Positions 37,301-52,300 of a stretch of DNA of 64,000 nt are shown in pieces. The DNA comes from Oegoconia quadripuncta (Eukaryota; Arthropoda; Insecta; Lepidoptera; Autostichidae). Under the pieces are notes generated by a model, which saw nothing but the letters and a program-made list of their open reading frames with translations, ran no database searches and was not told where the DNA came from. The first letter of the stretch is position 1; each line of letters opens with the position of its first letter. Location of the stretch: the NCBI GenBank assembly GCA_949316235.1, contig OX438744.1, positions 29,818,778 through 29,882,777 on the forward strand, in the 5' to 3' direction. Position numbers and translations under genes: made by a program.

Positions 37301-40300
37301 AGGGGATGAAAGTTTGTTGTTTGTATTTTGATAAAATCTTCCACGCGGACGAAGTCGCGGGAGGAAAGCTAGTTTGCCTATATAAGTATGATAATTGTAT
37401 GTTTATATCTATTGTTTGGTATCTATTATTTTATATATATATATATTTTTTAAATCATTGGTGCACAAACCTACTTGCTTTTATCCCGTTCTACTTTTTT
37501 TTTCTTCTCTACCCAAAGGTTGTCTGGTAGAAATCGCTTAATAGCGATAAGGCCGCCTGGTTGTACAATTATAATTTTTTTTGAAGCTATATTTAAGAAG
37601 TGTGTTGTAGAATTTTGTGCAATAAAGTGTACTTGATTGATTGATTGATTGATTGATTGATAATTTACTGGCCCGTGTCCTTTCCAAAGGACACGTATAA
37701 TAGGGATTTATTGCAATTGAGCTATTTATAAATCTGTCTCGTACTCGGATGTCTATATCGCGTTATTTTTTTATACATAATATAAAAGCCTATGTACTAA
37801 AATTCACATTAATAAATACTTACGTATATAAATAACTAGCTTTGCGCCCGCGGCTTTGGCTGCGTTGAATAACTTTATCGGCGGAAATTTGTTTATCCCG
37901 CGGGAACTACTCACTTTATCGGGATAAAAAATACATATATACCAAATTTCAACCAAATCCCTTCATCCGTTGCGTCGTGATGAAACAAACAAAAATCCAG
38001 ACTTTTGATATTCTTTATTGTTGACATGTTGACAATCAGTCGGAAATATTGTACAAAGGTGAGCTTATCTCTAATAGAGATCTCTTCCAACCAACCTCAG
38101 TGGTGGTTAGAGCATTGTGCGGGACGGTGAACAAAAGTGCAGTTATGGAAGGACAAATATACTATACATATAGGTAGGTATATAATATTATATGTTATTT
38201 ACATACATACACTACTAGAATACAGAAATACACTTAGTTATAAAACCAAACGTGATTATTAGTAAACTATATAATATAAATAAATAAATATCACATATAT
38301 AGGTACATACTTATATAAATATATATCTTTCGCACTTTCGCATTTATATAATATTAATTAGATACGTTAAATACATGAATCCTATATAAATAGACTGACT
38401 GACTGATCTTTGTTAGTGTAGCTCACGTGTTACCACACTATTTGTCTATAAGTATGATAATTTACTAGCCCGTGTCCTTTCCAAAGGACACGTGTAATAG
38501 AGATTTATTGCAATTGAGCTATTTATAAATCTGTCTCGTACTCGGATGTCTATATCGCGTCCCTCCACTTGTAGTCACGTAACAACCTAGTCAACACTTA
38601 GATGTCGTCCTATTTATTGGAATTCACTATTGTCTTTATTTACAAGTTGTCTGTTAGTCCAGTAACGATACTTTAACTTCCTATAATCTTAAAAACCGTG
38701 ATTTTTTGTACATGGATAGAGTACCTGTCAGTGTCGTTCCTCTTCATCAATTTAAGAGCTATGCTCTTGTCATTGGAGTAATGACCACGTCTCTCTGCTT
38801 TCTGCCTTCGATTTAACCTCTTGGTACGACACGACCTTTGCCTTTTCGTTTTTTAAGGAAAGAGAGGAAGGGGAAGACGCAATTACTTTAATCGTTCATA
38901 CAGGGTGAATTACATACAGGGTTTAACCGCCTCCGTGGCTCAGTGTAAACAACATTGGGTTTACGATTCGGAGGTCGCGGGTTCGATCCCCACCGGGGTA
39001 CATGTTTAAGTACTCGGTTTGGTTGGTGGTAGGGCATTTTGAATGTCCACCTGGCTCGCTACCACCATCTTATCTAAATCTGCCGCCAAGCAGCAATGTT
39101 AATAGCATTGTTGTGTTCCGGTTGTCAGAGATAAGATAGCCAGTCCCCCAAATGTGTTGAGGTTTCCAGGTCAGTACGCTTCCACCTTCGACCTCATCTT
39201 CACTTAACATCAGGTGTCATTGAGGTCAAGTACCAACCCGTTATGCATAAAAAAAAAAATAGTGTAATTCCTGTTTGCTGGTGACTCCACTCCTGATTGC
39301 GGACTTTCCACTAGGAACCATAACCAAATTCAGCCGAAAATTGCTGAAATTCCATACTAAAGGTTGTTCCGAATGGTTTACTTTGCATGAGTAATCGAAA
39401 ATTTTTTGATCGAATTCAACGATCGATTGGTGTAGTGGATAGTGAATCTATCAGCGAATCCAACGGTTGCGGGTTCGAATCCCACGACGGGTAAATGTTT
39501 GTGTGATTAATATGAACATTTATTCCCGAGTCTTGGATGTTTATATAAATATTGATGTACCTATGTTTATCCGTTATCTAGTATCCATAGCACAAGCTTT
39601 GCTTAGTTTGGGACTAGATGATTGGTGTAAGTGTCCGAAATATTTATTTATTTATCCAATTCCAATCCAATCTCCAATTCTCTAAAATCTTATGTAGTAG
39701 TAGCGATCCCGTTTTTCATGTTCCCGTGGTAATTGCCTGCTTTATCGTCCCTGTGGGACTTTCTGAAAATCCATTCTTAGCTGACGTCTCCTACCCACAA
39801 ACTACCTACTTAACAAATTTCAACTTCACACTTCAAGTATTTCTCGAGATTTCGCGTTTAGTTAGTGAGTGACCTTGACTTTTGCGTTTATATACGAGTA
39901 CATTATAGACTGTAACCAATATATTCATCAAATAAGTACTTATACATTTTAAAGCAACACAAAGTACTACAAATTGTGCTAACATTGCTACTTGGTGTCG
40001 TTTAAGGCTAGTTAACAGAGTTTGTTAAAGCAAATATTTTTCCATCTCAAGCATTATTTACCTTTCTTTTTAGATACAATGTTATCATCACAATTAACAA
40101 TGTTAAATAGACTAAACAAGATAATTTGTGGTATATAAGTGACTCGTAGAATATTATAAATACGAGTATAATATAGGTACCTACTTATACCGCCGTCATG
40201 GCCGAATGTGCGCTACATCGGTTTTGTGATGAAAAGATTCCTGGTATTGGATCCCTAACTGGATTTATGTCTCACGTTCAATCCATAATTTGTTTCAATG

Positions 40301-43300
40301 GGTGGTACCCGTTATCAAGCCGATATTGGAACAATAAAATAGTTTTTATTAAGGCAGCGTCCATATTCACAAAAAAATTAGCACGGATAATAATTATAAA
40401 TAAATATTTCGGACACTTATATGCCAATCATCTAGTCCCAAAGTACTTAAGCAAAGCTTGTACTATGGAAACTAGATAACGGATAAACATACATCAATAT
40501 TTATATAAACATCCGAGACTCGGCAATAAATATTCGAACCCGCAACCGTTGGTTTCGCTGACAGGATCACTATCCACTACACCAACCGGTCGTCAAACGT
40601 TTTAACTGTCTATGTCGACGATCTGCTCCTGGCATATTTGAGCGAGTCGATTCTAAATGAAGTCAAAAACATGCTGAGAGAAAAGTTCGAAATGAAGGTC
40701 CCTGGCGAACCCCCTGTTATCTGAATACCACAAATTACATCTCATTGCTTACAAAGTATTTACATTGAGGGAAATGTGTAAAGGAAGTATTACCTAGCAA
40801 CGTTCTATGCCCTAGAACATACAGTACTCCTATAAATAAAAATTGGAATCAGATGTATTTTACATTTTATTGCCATCAAAATTTCTGTTCTGTTCTAATG
40901 ACGGAAAACAATAGTTTTTAATTTAGGGACTTTTATACAAAGGGTATACGCCAGTCCCATCGTATCTCTTACTGACTTAATCTATTTAAATCTAATTCTA
41001 GCGAGACACCGATGACTACGCCAGTCCCATCGTATCTCTTACTGACTTAAACTATTTAAATCTAATTCTAGCGAGACACCGATGACTACGCCAGTCCCAT
41101 CGTATCTCTTACTGACTTAAACTATTTAAATCTAATTCTAGCGAGACACCGATGACTACGCCAGTCCCATCGTATCTCTTACTGACTTAAACTATTTAAA
41201 TCTAATTCTAGCGAGACACCGATGACTACGCCAGTCCCATCGTATCTCTTACTGACTTAATCTATTTAAATCTAATTCTAGCGAGACACCGATGACTACG
41301 CCAGTCCCATCGTATCTCTTACTGACTTAAACTATTTAAATCTAATTCTAGCGAGACACCGATGACTACGCCAGTCCCATCGTATCTCTTACTGACTTAA
41401 TCTATTTAAATCTAATTCTAGCGAGACACCGATGACTACGCCAGTCCCATCGTATCTCTTACTGACTTAATCTATTTAAATCTAATTCTAGCGAGACACC
41501 GATGACTACGCCAGTCCCATCGTATCTCTTACTGACTTAAACTATTTAAATCTAATTCTAGCGAGACACCGATGACTACGCCAGTCCCATCGTATCTCTT
41601 ACTGACTTAATCTATTTAAATCTAATTCTAGCGAGACACCGATGACTACGCCAGTCCCATTGTATCTCTTACTGACTTAAACTATTTAAATCTAATTCTA
41701 GCGAGACACCGATGACTACGCCAGTCCCATCGTATCTCTTACTGACTTAATCTATTTAAATCTAATTCTAGCGAGACACCGATGACTACGCCAGTCCCAT
41801 CGTATCTCTTACTGACTTAAACTATTTAAATCTAATTCTAGTGAGACACCGATGACTTCACAAAGGCATATTAATGTGACAAAAGTTCACTGTTTTCTTT
41901 GCTTTGATCGTTTAAAAATATATTTTGGCCATTGTTGTTTAATTTAATATCTCTAATACCCCTGGGGTACGTGTATCACTACCTTTCCACTGTCTTCCTA
42001 TCATGAGTAGATAATATATAAAGCAGTAGGGGGCTGTGGATTGGATCCATAGCTTGGGCATCACAAATTGAAATAGTTTATTATAATTATAATGTGTATA
42101 GAATATGAAATCGAAAATTGCAATAATTTCTTAATTTTTTGTTAATTATCAATTTATTCTATAATAATAATTGGTTCAATAACTTAATTAGGTATATTTT
42201 ATTAATGGAATCCAATATGTTACGGGAATAATCTTACACAATATTTATTTACCAATAACGTTAGTTTTAATTTGATGACTGTTCGGGTGTTAGCCGAAAT
42301 AGTTTGGAAATGATAATATACGACTTTAGAAATGATAAATTTTATTATATTTAATTATGCTAGATAAATGATGAGAGCGCGTGGTTTACTTCCTACCTAT
42401 AAACGCGAACTGATTAATAAAACGTGGTATCGGCGTAAATAGCCGAATATGCATTTTACCCACAGTAAGGAACAAGTCGATGGATCGTTTTACCGCGTCA
42501 TCGGCCTTATTCCATTGTAATAGAGCGCATGACCGCTCATTCATTATTATGATGCCTATTGTACGTGCTAGCCCGTACAATGACACCAAACACATTTCAA
42601 AATTCCATTTGTCCCACGACCAACCCTCAGCTTTCAGCAGAATACCAGTGTTTTGCCCGCCAAATCCATTCACTGAGATGTAGCCTCTTTGTATACTGCG
42701 GCACACACATAATATTTGTTGTTTCTGTACTTGTGTTTTATTATTTTAGTTGTATTTTTCATATGTAAAATTTGTTATGTTGAGTGTACATGGATGCAAA
42801 TAAATGCTTATCTATCTATCTATCACTAATTGGGAAACACTACCCTAGAAGGTTGATGTCTATAGACCTACTATTCGCCTATTACAAGTCCTGAGTTTTT
42901 ATCAGAAAAGTCAGGAAGTTACTCAGGATTTGCACTAGCTTTATCAAAGGTTTATTTATCTGACAGAAACTAGACCATTCTTGTACGGTCAACGTACATT
43001 ATGCTGCACTTTGGCCGGGCCGGCAACGCGCGTGTAACCCAAATTAGGTAAACGCGCTGACGCCGCGCCGCGGCGCCTGGGCTCAGTTAGAAACAGCCTA
43101 AAACTCAGTTGTCTCAACCAACTCGAATAAGAACAACATTATTTAGTTAATTAACATTTAACATTATTTTATTTTAAATTTACAAGTCCATTTTATTTAC
43201 AACCATTATATTTTACATTTTAACCAACTATTAATTTCATACATTTTCCCCAACCAAGAAGGCGGTATTCGCGGTATTCGCGTCGCGGTCACGAGTTAGC

Positions 43301-46300
43301 GATCCGTAAGGCGGAAAACCCTTTGCCCTTACAATTCTAGTTCGCTAACAAATTCAACGACAGGCTCGAGTTTGCTAGTTTTTTTTTTATATATATTTTT
43401 TACAACAGGCCTATACAAATTACGTGTAATTATAATTATTATCGCACGCAGCAAGGTCACTTGGCATCCGACATCCTTCCATTGTCCCAGTCATAGTGAC
43501 TACCCAATGGGTTCTGGTAGAAGGCACAAGCGGCGAGATGTTTTAAAAATTGACACCCGTGTCGCTTGCAAGCCTGTATTTGGCGTGGTATACGTTATTT
43601 AGTTTATTCGATTAACGAAGTTAAGCAACACACACAACACAAACAGTTGCTAAGCTAATTTCTACAACTACAAGGTCGTCTTAAAATAGTATCAAGACTG
43701 ACATAGTGAATTGAGTAGTGAGAGGATACTCCTCCGTGGCTCAATGTAAACAACATTGGGTTTACGATTCGGAGGTCGCGGGTTCGATCCCCAGTGGGGT
43801 ACATGTTTAAGTACTCGGTTTGGTTGATGGTAGGGCATTTTGAAATGCCCGCCTGGCTAGCTACCACCATCTTATTTAAATCTGCCGCCAAGCAGCAATG
43901 TTAACAGCATTGTTGTGTTCCGGTTGTCATAGATAAGATAGCCAGTCCCCCAAATGTGTTGGGGTTTGGAACAATAATTTTAATCGATAACTGAGTGTTG
44001 CGAAATGTTATACTATTGGGGTTAGTGTTGGGGTGTCCGGGTCAGTACGCTTCCACCTTCGACCTCATCTTCACTAACATCAGGTGTGATTGAGGTCAAG
44101 TACAAACCCGTTGTGCATAAAAAAAAAATATGTATATATATTTCAAGCCCATATGACTCGCTGCTACATCCGCTTGCGTTACCCCTGTCTCTTATCACTT
44201 GTCATTCTTGTATCCCACTGTGGTTCATTTATTACAAAAAATTGCATTTCAGCCTTGTAACGAGGCATTGTTAGGACTATAGTCGCATTTGTTCCATACG
44301 TTTGTGAATCGGATACAAAGGAGGTGTACGACATGACAATTACTCGTACTTCCTGTCGGAATGGGTTTTGAAATCGTGACTGACTTTGTTTGATGGAAAT
44401 GTACTAATCTACATACATACTGTTTACGCCTGTATCCCGTTGGGGTAAGTAGAGACTGTAGATTTCCGCTTGCAACGATCTTGACATACTCAAAGTCAAA
44501 AATGCATTATTTTGTAGGTATACCTATTTCAAAAGTACTGTCCTTATACCCAAAGGAATCGTAACCGACGTAAACGTAATCGTAAACCCAACGTTGTTTG
44601 AATTGAATGCCCACCACGCCAAACGCCACGGAGGCGGTTGAATATCGTCTGTTTGATAACCTCCTCCTATTTGAAGTCGGTTAAAAAGCATCGGAAACAG
44701 CTCCCACCAGCCTCTATTTATTCTTGTAATTCGAGCTAAGTAACGTCGAACAGGCTCAAATTATAAATAATGGAATAAGTGACAATCTACATTTCACATT
44801 AATTCGTCGATAGACTGCGGTTTGAGCCACTGGAAAAACCCTTTCCATTGTGGAAAATTTGTAACACATTGTCACTATTTATACCTCGGTAGAGTACCAT
44901 CTAAACACTCATGTCAACACAAACACGCAAATACTTCGCAAGTGTATGTTAAATGTGTTATTTAATATGCTTCCTTCCAATAATGTTGTACTATTTATGA
45001 CGGAAAACGTACTATAATTAATAATTTCAGTCCATGTAAGCCCACTACTGGTCTTAAGCCTCACCAAGTGGCAACTGACCCAATTAACTAGGTAACAAAT
45101 CCAAAAAAAGAATGTATGGCAACTCTACTATCACTTTAGCGTAATTTCTGCCGCCAAACAGCAATGTTAATACCATTGTTGTGTTCGGTTGTCAGAGATA
45201 AAATAGCCAGTCCCCCACCGCACCCACAGTAGCTAACCCGTTGTGGATAAATAAAAAAAAATTACAAAGTGATGCATACTATGGATTATATGTACCGGAT
45301 GAGTTTTTGTACCGTAAGGAAAAAAATAGGGCATATTAGGTAAGTGAAATAGAAGGTATTGGCATAGGTAGTTCAACTTTTTTGTTTTCAAAACCATCCT
45401 CGACTAAAGTGTTGTGTCATGTGACCGTCGCGTTTGTAGCCTACTCCACATAATGCATCATTAAATTAAATAAAAAAAAAACTCGGAGTGTGAGTTTCGA
45501 TTAAATTTCGCATGTTAGGATCCCTACCAATCCCGCCAGTCGCATAGTCAATCTTTGGCAGACACGTGCGTCGTTGATGGATTTTAAAAAAAAAAGTTAA
45601 ACTACCTATGCCAATAACTTCTATTTCACTTACCCAATATGCCCTATTTTTTTCGTTACGGTAAAAAAAACTCATCCGGTATATCTTTCAGAATGTTGCT
45701 CAAGCGTAGATCTGCGGTTGCGCATAGAAAGATATACATACAAGTTACATAAAGCTGTGCCTTTTTAACTGTGTTTAAAAGTTTAATGCTTGAAACAATC
45801 CACCGTTCCCTTTCGAAGTACCTACATAGAAATGCACACTTGACAAGTGAGCCTATCTCCGTTAAAGCGTACAAATCTGTAGATGTTTTTTCAAGCAGTC
45901 TCCTAGTCGACTTTACAATACCCAAGGGAAGAGACGGACCAACTTCTATTCCTTTTATATTGCCGAAACACTTTAGTAACTTATTAGTAATCTGTGCCGA
46001 AACCACATAACACAAATCATGTATACCTAAACTCTATCATAGTATAAAGTTTCATTGACCGATTAGTTAATACTTAATATACCTTCACTACCTTGTTGAT
46101 TGGTCTAAGTAATAGTCCAATTAGTCTTAATGAGCCATATCTGAAGCTACAAACATTCTTTAGAGCGAAATTCCTAGGGTCTTACCCAATTTCCTTTGCA
46201 GTTCTGCATTTTTCTGCAGTTTTATTGGTATATACATATACAGGGCTATTTTTTAATCAGTATCCCAATTATCAATTATCAGCTAAACGTTCCTTTATTC

Positions 46301-49300
46301 CAAAAAAGGTAGGTAAATGTCCACAAAACTCAGATTTTCTGTTACGTTTACAGGTAAAGTTTACTGGCAGAAAGAAAACTCTTTCGAAATTAAGCGCGTC
46401 TTTGTACATCTATTATTCATTTTCATACGTTCAAAATGTTGCATACAGTAAGACAAGCTATAGCTTCGAAAGAGTTTTCTACCAGCATACTTTAGAGGTC
46501 ACAGAAAAACGGATTTTCAATTAAGAAAATTCTACCTAACATTTTTGAAAAAAAGCACTACTTTAAAAAACAATAATCGATATTGTGGTAGGGCACTAGA
46601 GTTTTAGTGCTGGATACTAAAAAGAAAACAGTGTTTTATTTTTTTTAAATGTCACAACAATTTGGATAGTTGGTTTAAAATCTCCCCTGTACATAACACC
46701 ATTGACATATATATAAAATGAAACCCAAAAGAATATAACTTTTTATTAATAGCGTATTACAAAAATAATCACAATTTCTATAATTCGAAACAAAAGTACC
46801 TAGTTAAGGAAAATTTTGAAAAACTAAAGTATAATAAATGTCGTCTCATACTTTACCAAAATGACATCATCATTCATTCTTAACTCTTCTTAGTACCTGT
46901 GGGTGAATCAAAATTAATCTATTAATCTATTTCTACTTTCATAAGAACAGAGTTTACAACATGTAAGCCTAGGTTTTTTTTTTTTTTGGTTTTAAGCACG
47001 ACGGGTTCGTACTTGATCTCAATCACACTTAATGTTAAGTGAAGATGAGGTCGAAGGTGGAAGGGTACTAACCCGGAAATCTCAACACATTTGGGGGACT
47101 GGCTATCTTATCTCTGACAACCGGAACACAACAATGCCATTAACATTGCTGCTTGGCGGACATTTAAAATGCCCTACCACCGACCAAACCGAGTACTTAA
47201 ACACGTACCCCGCTGGGGATGGAACCCGCGACATCCGATTCGTAAACCCAATGTTGTTTACATTGAGCCACGGAGGCGGTTTACCAGCGGGGTACATGTT
47301 CAGTACTTAGGTAGTTGGTTTGATTAGGCGTAGGTCAACTGATGTTTTTAACCGCCTCCGTGGCTACGTAAGCAACATTGGGTTTACGATTCAGATGTCA
47401 CGAGTTTGATCCCCAGCGGGGTACATGTTTAAGTTCTCGGTTTGATTGGTATTAGGGCATTTTAAATGTCCGCCTGGCTAGCTACTACCATCTTATCTGC
47501 CGCAAAGCAACAATGTTAATAGCATTGTTGTGTTCCGGTTGTCAGACATAAGATAGACAGTCCCCCAAATGTGTTGGGGTTTCTGGGTCAGTACGGTTCG
47601 ACCTTCGACCTCATCTTCACTTAACATCAGGTCTTATTGAGGTCAAGTACCAACCCGTTGTGCATAATAAAAAAAATATCCGTTGCGGCATTAACCTTTT
47701 AACCGCCGAAATATATTTCACTGAACCTGCATCCACCGCCGATCATATAAAAACAATCTTAACCAATTAGTGCTTACAAAAATTAAACAAAAATCTAGTG
47801 CATTTTTATACTTTATTGCTCACTTTAGGCAGCGTTAATTTTTAAAAGTAACCGCTTTATAAAAGTTTCAGCGAATCTAAGAAATGATTATGAAAGCACA
47901 TGAAAAGAGCTCTGTTAATTTTTTTTTATTATGTGATTTAGACCAGGAATTAAAAAATATTTCACGTGAAACCTTGAAATGATATTCCATTTTCCAGATA
48001 AAAAACAAATTTGGATATAGCTTTGAAAATCGCAGGAATTGGTACATATGATTAACGAAGAAAAAAAACTCCAATTTCATAGGTAAAGACCCAATATAAA
48101 TAAATACAATTATATAAAATAATAATTACCTATATATTAAGCCTTACCTTTATTGGTAAAATGTTTCCAATATCATCCAGGAGTTAAATTAAAACCTTTA
48201 TAAAATTCGAATATAAATTACATTTTAAATTGTAGCATGTGTTCACTTTAGCGATCACGATTGGACTGAGCTGAGAACACTCTCTAGATCCAACGCGTAC
48301 GCGCAATTGTGTGTGATTCAATTATTTCACCTTTACTCCTCTACAGGGTGATACAGTACTCGATAATTCAACATTTGAGTCATTTATTTCTAGACATTTA
48401 TGACTTGAGACATCTCGTTTAAACACGGACCTGATCCCGAATTTGACTGTTGATGTATATTTTTCTTGATAGCTAAATAAATATTTAAAAAATAACTGTA
48501 TTGCAAAATATACATTTTAATGTTTAGAACTTGGCCATTTTATATGAATGCTTTAATGGAACAACTTTAACATACCACGGTAATCACTTAATCTCATGTC
48601 ATGACCACTGACTTAAGTATAGTTAACTATAGTTTACGTGTCATAACTATGTATACTTATCTTGTACTTATCAATCTTCGTGTGGAAACGTGGGAAATGT
48701 CTTATTATGCCATTTCCATGCATCCTGTTATCATCTTGATACGTAGAGGTTGATTTAAAAAGGAGGTTGCATGCACTTTATGTTCTTATCCACTTACACA
48801 TTATACAATTTCCCGATTCTTAAAATGTAATGAAATGAAATCTTTATTATTATGCCATTAAACACTATAGAACTCACAATTTTTTACCATAGGTAGTATA
48901 ATATTTAAACAAATGTTGTCCTGGCATCATTATCTGAGAAGTATATTACTTAAACTCTGTCTCCTACACTAGTCCTAGAACCGTATCGCAGGAAGACAGT
49001 TACCGTAGAAATACAAATAAGTATATAGCCAAATTACATTTTTATACAATCTGTGACGCAAATAAAGATTTTTTGTATATTAAATTTAAATCAAATCAAA
49101 ATATTTTATTTCATAGGGTAAAATTATCACTTGAAAACGTCACTATTAATAATACATTTCAATTAAAGGAAAAAAATGTAACATCTCTGCAAGTGTAGTT
49201 TTGTGGGAATACATATGAGTGTTAATGTATATGTGTGTGTATGTGATTGCGTGTGTTCCTTTTTGTATATGTGATGGCGGGCTATGATGCATATATAATA

Positions 49301-52300
49301 TTATACCTGAGTGATATGCTCTATGATATTATATGAAGATGCCTGTGAAGTGGACAATTGGAGATGCTATTTAATAACTTGCATTAGTATTTCTGTATGG
49401 TCATAGTCTTTAGTATGCAACCATCTTTCACCTTTGTTAAATTAAGTTTCCTGTGGGCTTCGCTTTGGTTTTATAAAAGCCCTGTAATTGCGCTTTTCGG
49501 AATGCATGCAGAGTCATTGGTTCTATTTCTGCCTCGTGCGCGTGTAAATCATGAGCGTTTTATTCACAAAATTGTACTCCAATTAACGATAGTGCATTGT
49601 ATTTTTTTTTATTCTTCTTCAATTTAAGTGCTATTTGTTCTAGTCTCTGGTGTAATGACCATGTGTCTTTGCTTTCCGCCCTCGATTTAACCTCTTGCTA
49701 CGACACGATATTCACGTTTTCTTTCACTTGGTCAAAGTAATTGCGCCTAGGTCTTCCCCTTCCTCTCTTTCCTGCAATCTTTCCCTCAATTATGTTCTTG
49801 AAAAAAATGTCGTGTCGTATCAACTGACCTATCATCAATCCTCGTCGGTTTATTTTATTGCGGGATGCAAAATATCTGACAAAAAAATTAAATACATTAT
49901 CCATATCTGGAGAAGAGATTAAATTAAAAATTAGAACGAAAGTACATTTTAAATACATGTAATTTAAAAAGCAAACTAGAATGAGTGTAAAAAAATTAAG
50001 CCCGCGAAGCAAGATACGAAATAGAAAAATAATCGAATTATCTACAGTTCCAGGTGAGAATTGTAAAATACGTTACTTTAAAAAATCCATTTTTTATTTC
50101 AACAATCAATCAAGTACCCTTTATTGCACCAAAATTCTACAATGCACTTCATAAATGTAGCTTCAAAAAAAAATGTACAACTAAGCGGTCGTATCGCTAT
50201 TTAGCGATTTCTACCAGACCACCTTTGGGTGGAGAAAAAAGTTATTTCGTAAGTTAATAGATATAATTTTCTAAAATCGTCATGACGTACAAGTTACAGC
50301 CTGTACATTAAACATTTAACTACTGTCCATAATTACGTCACGTTCTTGGAAATGTTTTTTTTTGTTTATTTTTAACTTTGTTACCTCACCAATGTTACTA
50401 CAGAAAACAGATAGATATAATAACGTTCTCTGAGCCTTGTCAAAGTAAATACATTATGCTGTTTTTGTTATAGGACACAATACAAAAGATTGCCAAACAG
50501 AACTATTACGTACTGTTTTCAAATAATCTATACATATTTACTTACCCATAGTAAGTAGAACATTATCAGAGTAATGATAAATTAAATCATACCATAATCA
50601 TTTTATACAATTCACATTAATGTTAGTAAGTTTTAACGTTTCGCCTATAAAATTATATGTTCTTTTTGAAGAAAAATTATTGCTTGCTTAGATACGTACT
50701 TCATAATGAATGACTCGTATGTGATAACTTGGCAATGCTAAGATATTACAACTACCTATTAATGCCTACACTTTTGAGTAGTTTTTAATTGTTTCATTCA
50801 TATTATAGTCTAGTTTTATCGCAGTTTTTATTAACCGTCAATATACTAAAATTAAGTAAAATTTGCGTTCATTGTCAATTAAATTTAGGTGTGTGTTCAC
50901 TATTGTTCAATTCAAATATTAGTGCACCGCCCTTTTTTACCGAACTTGGCTGACACACTGCCGTGTATTTTTTATTTTTTTATTAAAATACTGACTTAAA
51001 ATAGTGACTACAATCTCACCTGATGGAAAGTGACGATGTAGCCGAAGATGTATCACGCGCACCCAGTAAATGCCTATTCACTCTAGACATGAAGATCCCA
51101 AGGTTGTAAGTGTCGGGAAAAACCGACGCGGGCAGTGAGTTCCATACCTTATCCAGTATCCAAATTAGACAATAATTTGTTCGCTTGGACAGTTTAATTT
51201 GAAACAGATAGTAGAGGGTCACTCACAAAATAAAATCAATTTTGATCTAATGAATCTAGCTGCCCTTGCAGCTATAGGTCATTGGAGATAAAACCTAGTT
51301 TAAATTAGGTGTAAACAAGGCATTAGACGCAGAAGGAACGTTTATACAAGTATCGTGACACGTTCGTACTTGACAGGTATACAAGTGACATTTGCACATC
51401 ACCTGCAACGTACAAACAAACACGCATACGAGTTTATTAGCCGAGGCGGGGCTTTGTGCACTATTCAAGCCGTACGTTTCTTTTAAACATCCGTGAATAT
51501 TCATATGTATTTATTTAGTATAATTCACTTCGTCGAATTCATAATTTATTCAATGTTATTCCAAATTTCATTATTATTTTACAGTGGAGGTCAAATGTAA
51601 TATAATATATTTCAATACTTATGGTGTTGGTATGAATTTGATTATGTATTTATTATTTGATTTATTTGTTTAAAATATTATAAGTAGTTTATTTTTGAAT
51701 GTATTCATATCATAGGTACATAATTTTTTGGGTCCGAATTTTAGTTGTTGCCCAACCCGCGTAACTTTTCTAACCCCCAGTAGGGTTGCCTGGAAGATAT
51801 CTCTTTAGAGATAAGCTCACCTTTGGGCATTGTGTTCCTAAGATAATATTAAGTAGAAGGATCAGTTTAGTAACCAAATTTTTACATATTTACAAAAACG
51901 CAAGAAATAAATACACGTTCATAAATAAAAAATTGCCCCAGATCTTCAGAATGTTGCTCAAGCGTAGATCTGCGCTTCAGCCTGGTTAGAAAGAGATGCC
52001 GCTATTCAAGGTCATAAAGCTGTCCCTTTTTAACTGTCCTCAAGCGGAGATCTCTGCTCGAGTAACAATCTGTAATAAGGGCCTAAGAGGCTAAAATGGA
52101 TGACATATTTGGATCGGGGATTTTCTAAATTTTCAATTCACAGTTACGTACGTAAATAAATATTTAAGTATTTAAAGACCAATATTAATATAACGACACC
52201 ATGCGCTTCGAAATCGGTCAAGTCGTTTAGGCTATAGGATGCGCCAAAGGAACTGACATACATACATACACTCGAAAAACATTCCTTCCTTAGGCAGTCG

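Larger units (their letters stand above)
36968..38560 (+). repeat. local tandem duplication with different later insertions
   Basis: Copy A (37081-37137, 37373-37396, 37666-37765) and copy B (38363-38560) share CTGACTGATCTTTGTTAGTG, CTCACGTGTTACCACACTA, AAGTATGATAATTTACT, and GCCCGTGTCCTTTCCAAAGG to TCGGATGTCTATATCGCG. Copy A carries a Helitron (37138-37372) and a LINE tail (37397-37665) that copy B lacks. Both copies are preceded by the end of a reversed Helitron. Confidence 0.88.

Noticed and set aside
40948..41857. CRISPR-like array
   Set aside because: The repeats are directly adjacent 70-mers with no variable spacers, in insect DNA.
46093..46524. A 143-codon ORF
   Set aside because: It crosses an inverted repeat and LINE-tail sequence, and the peptide has no family resemblance.
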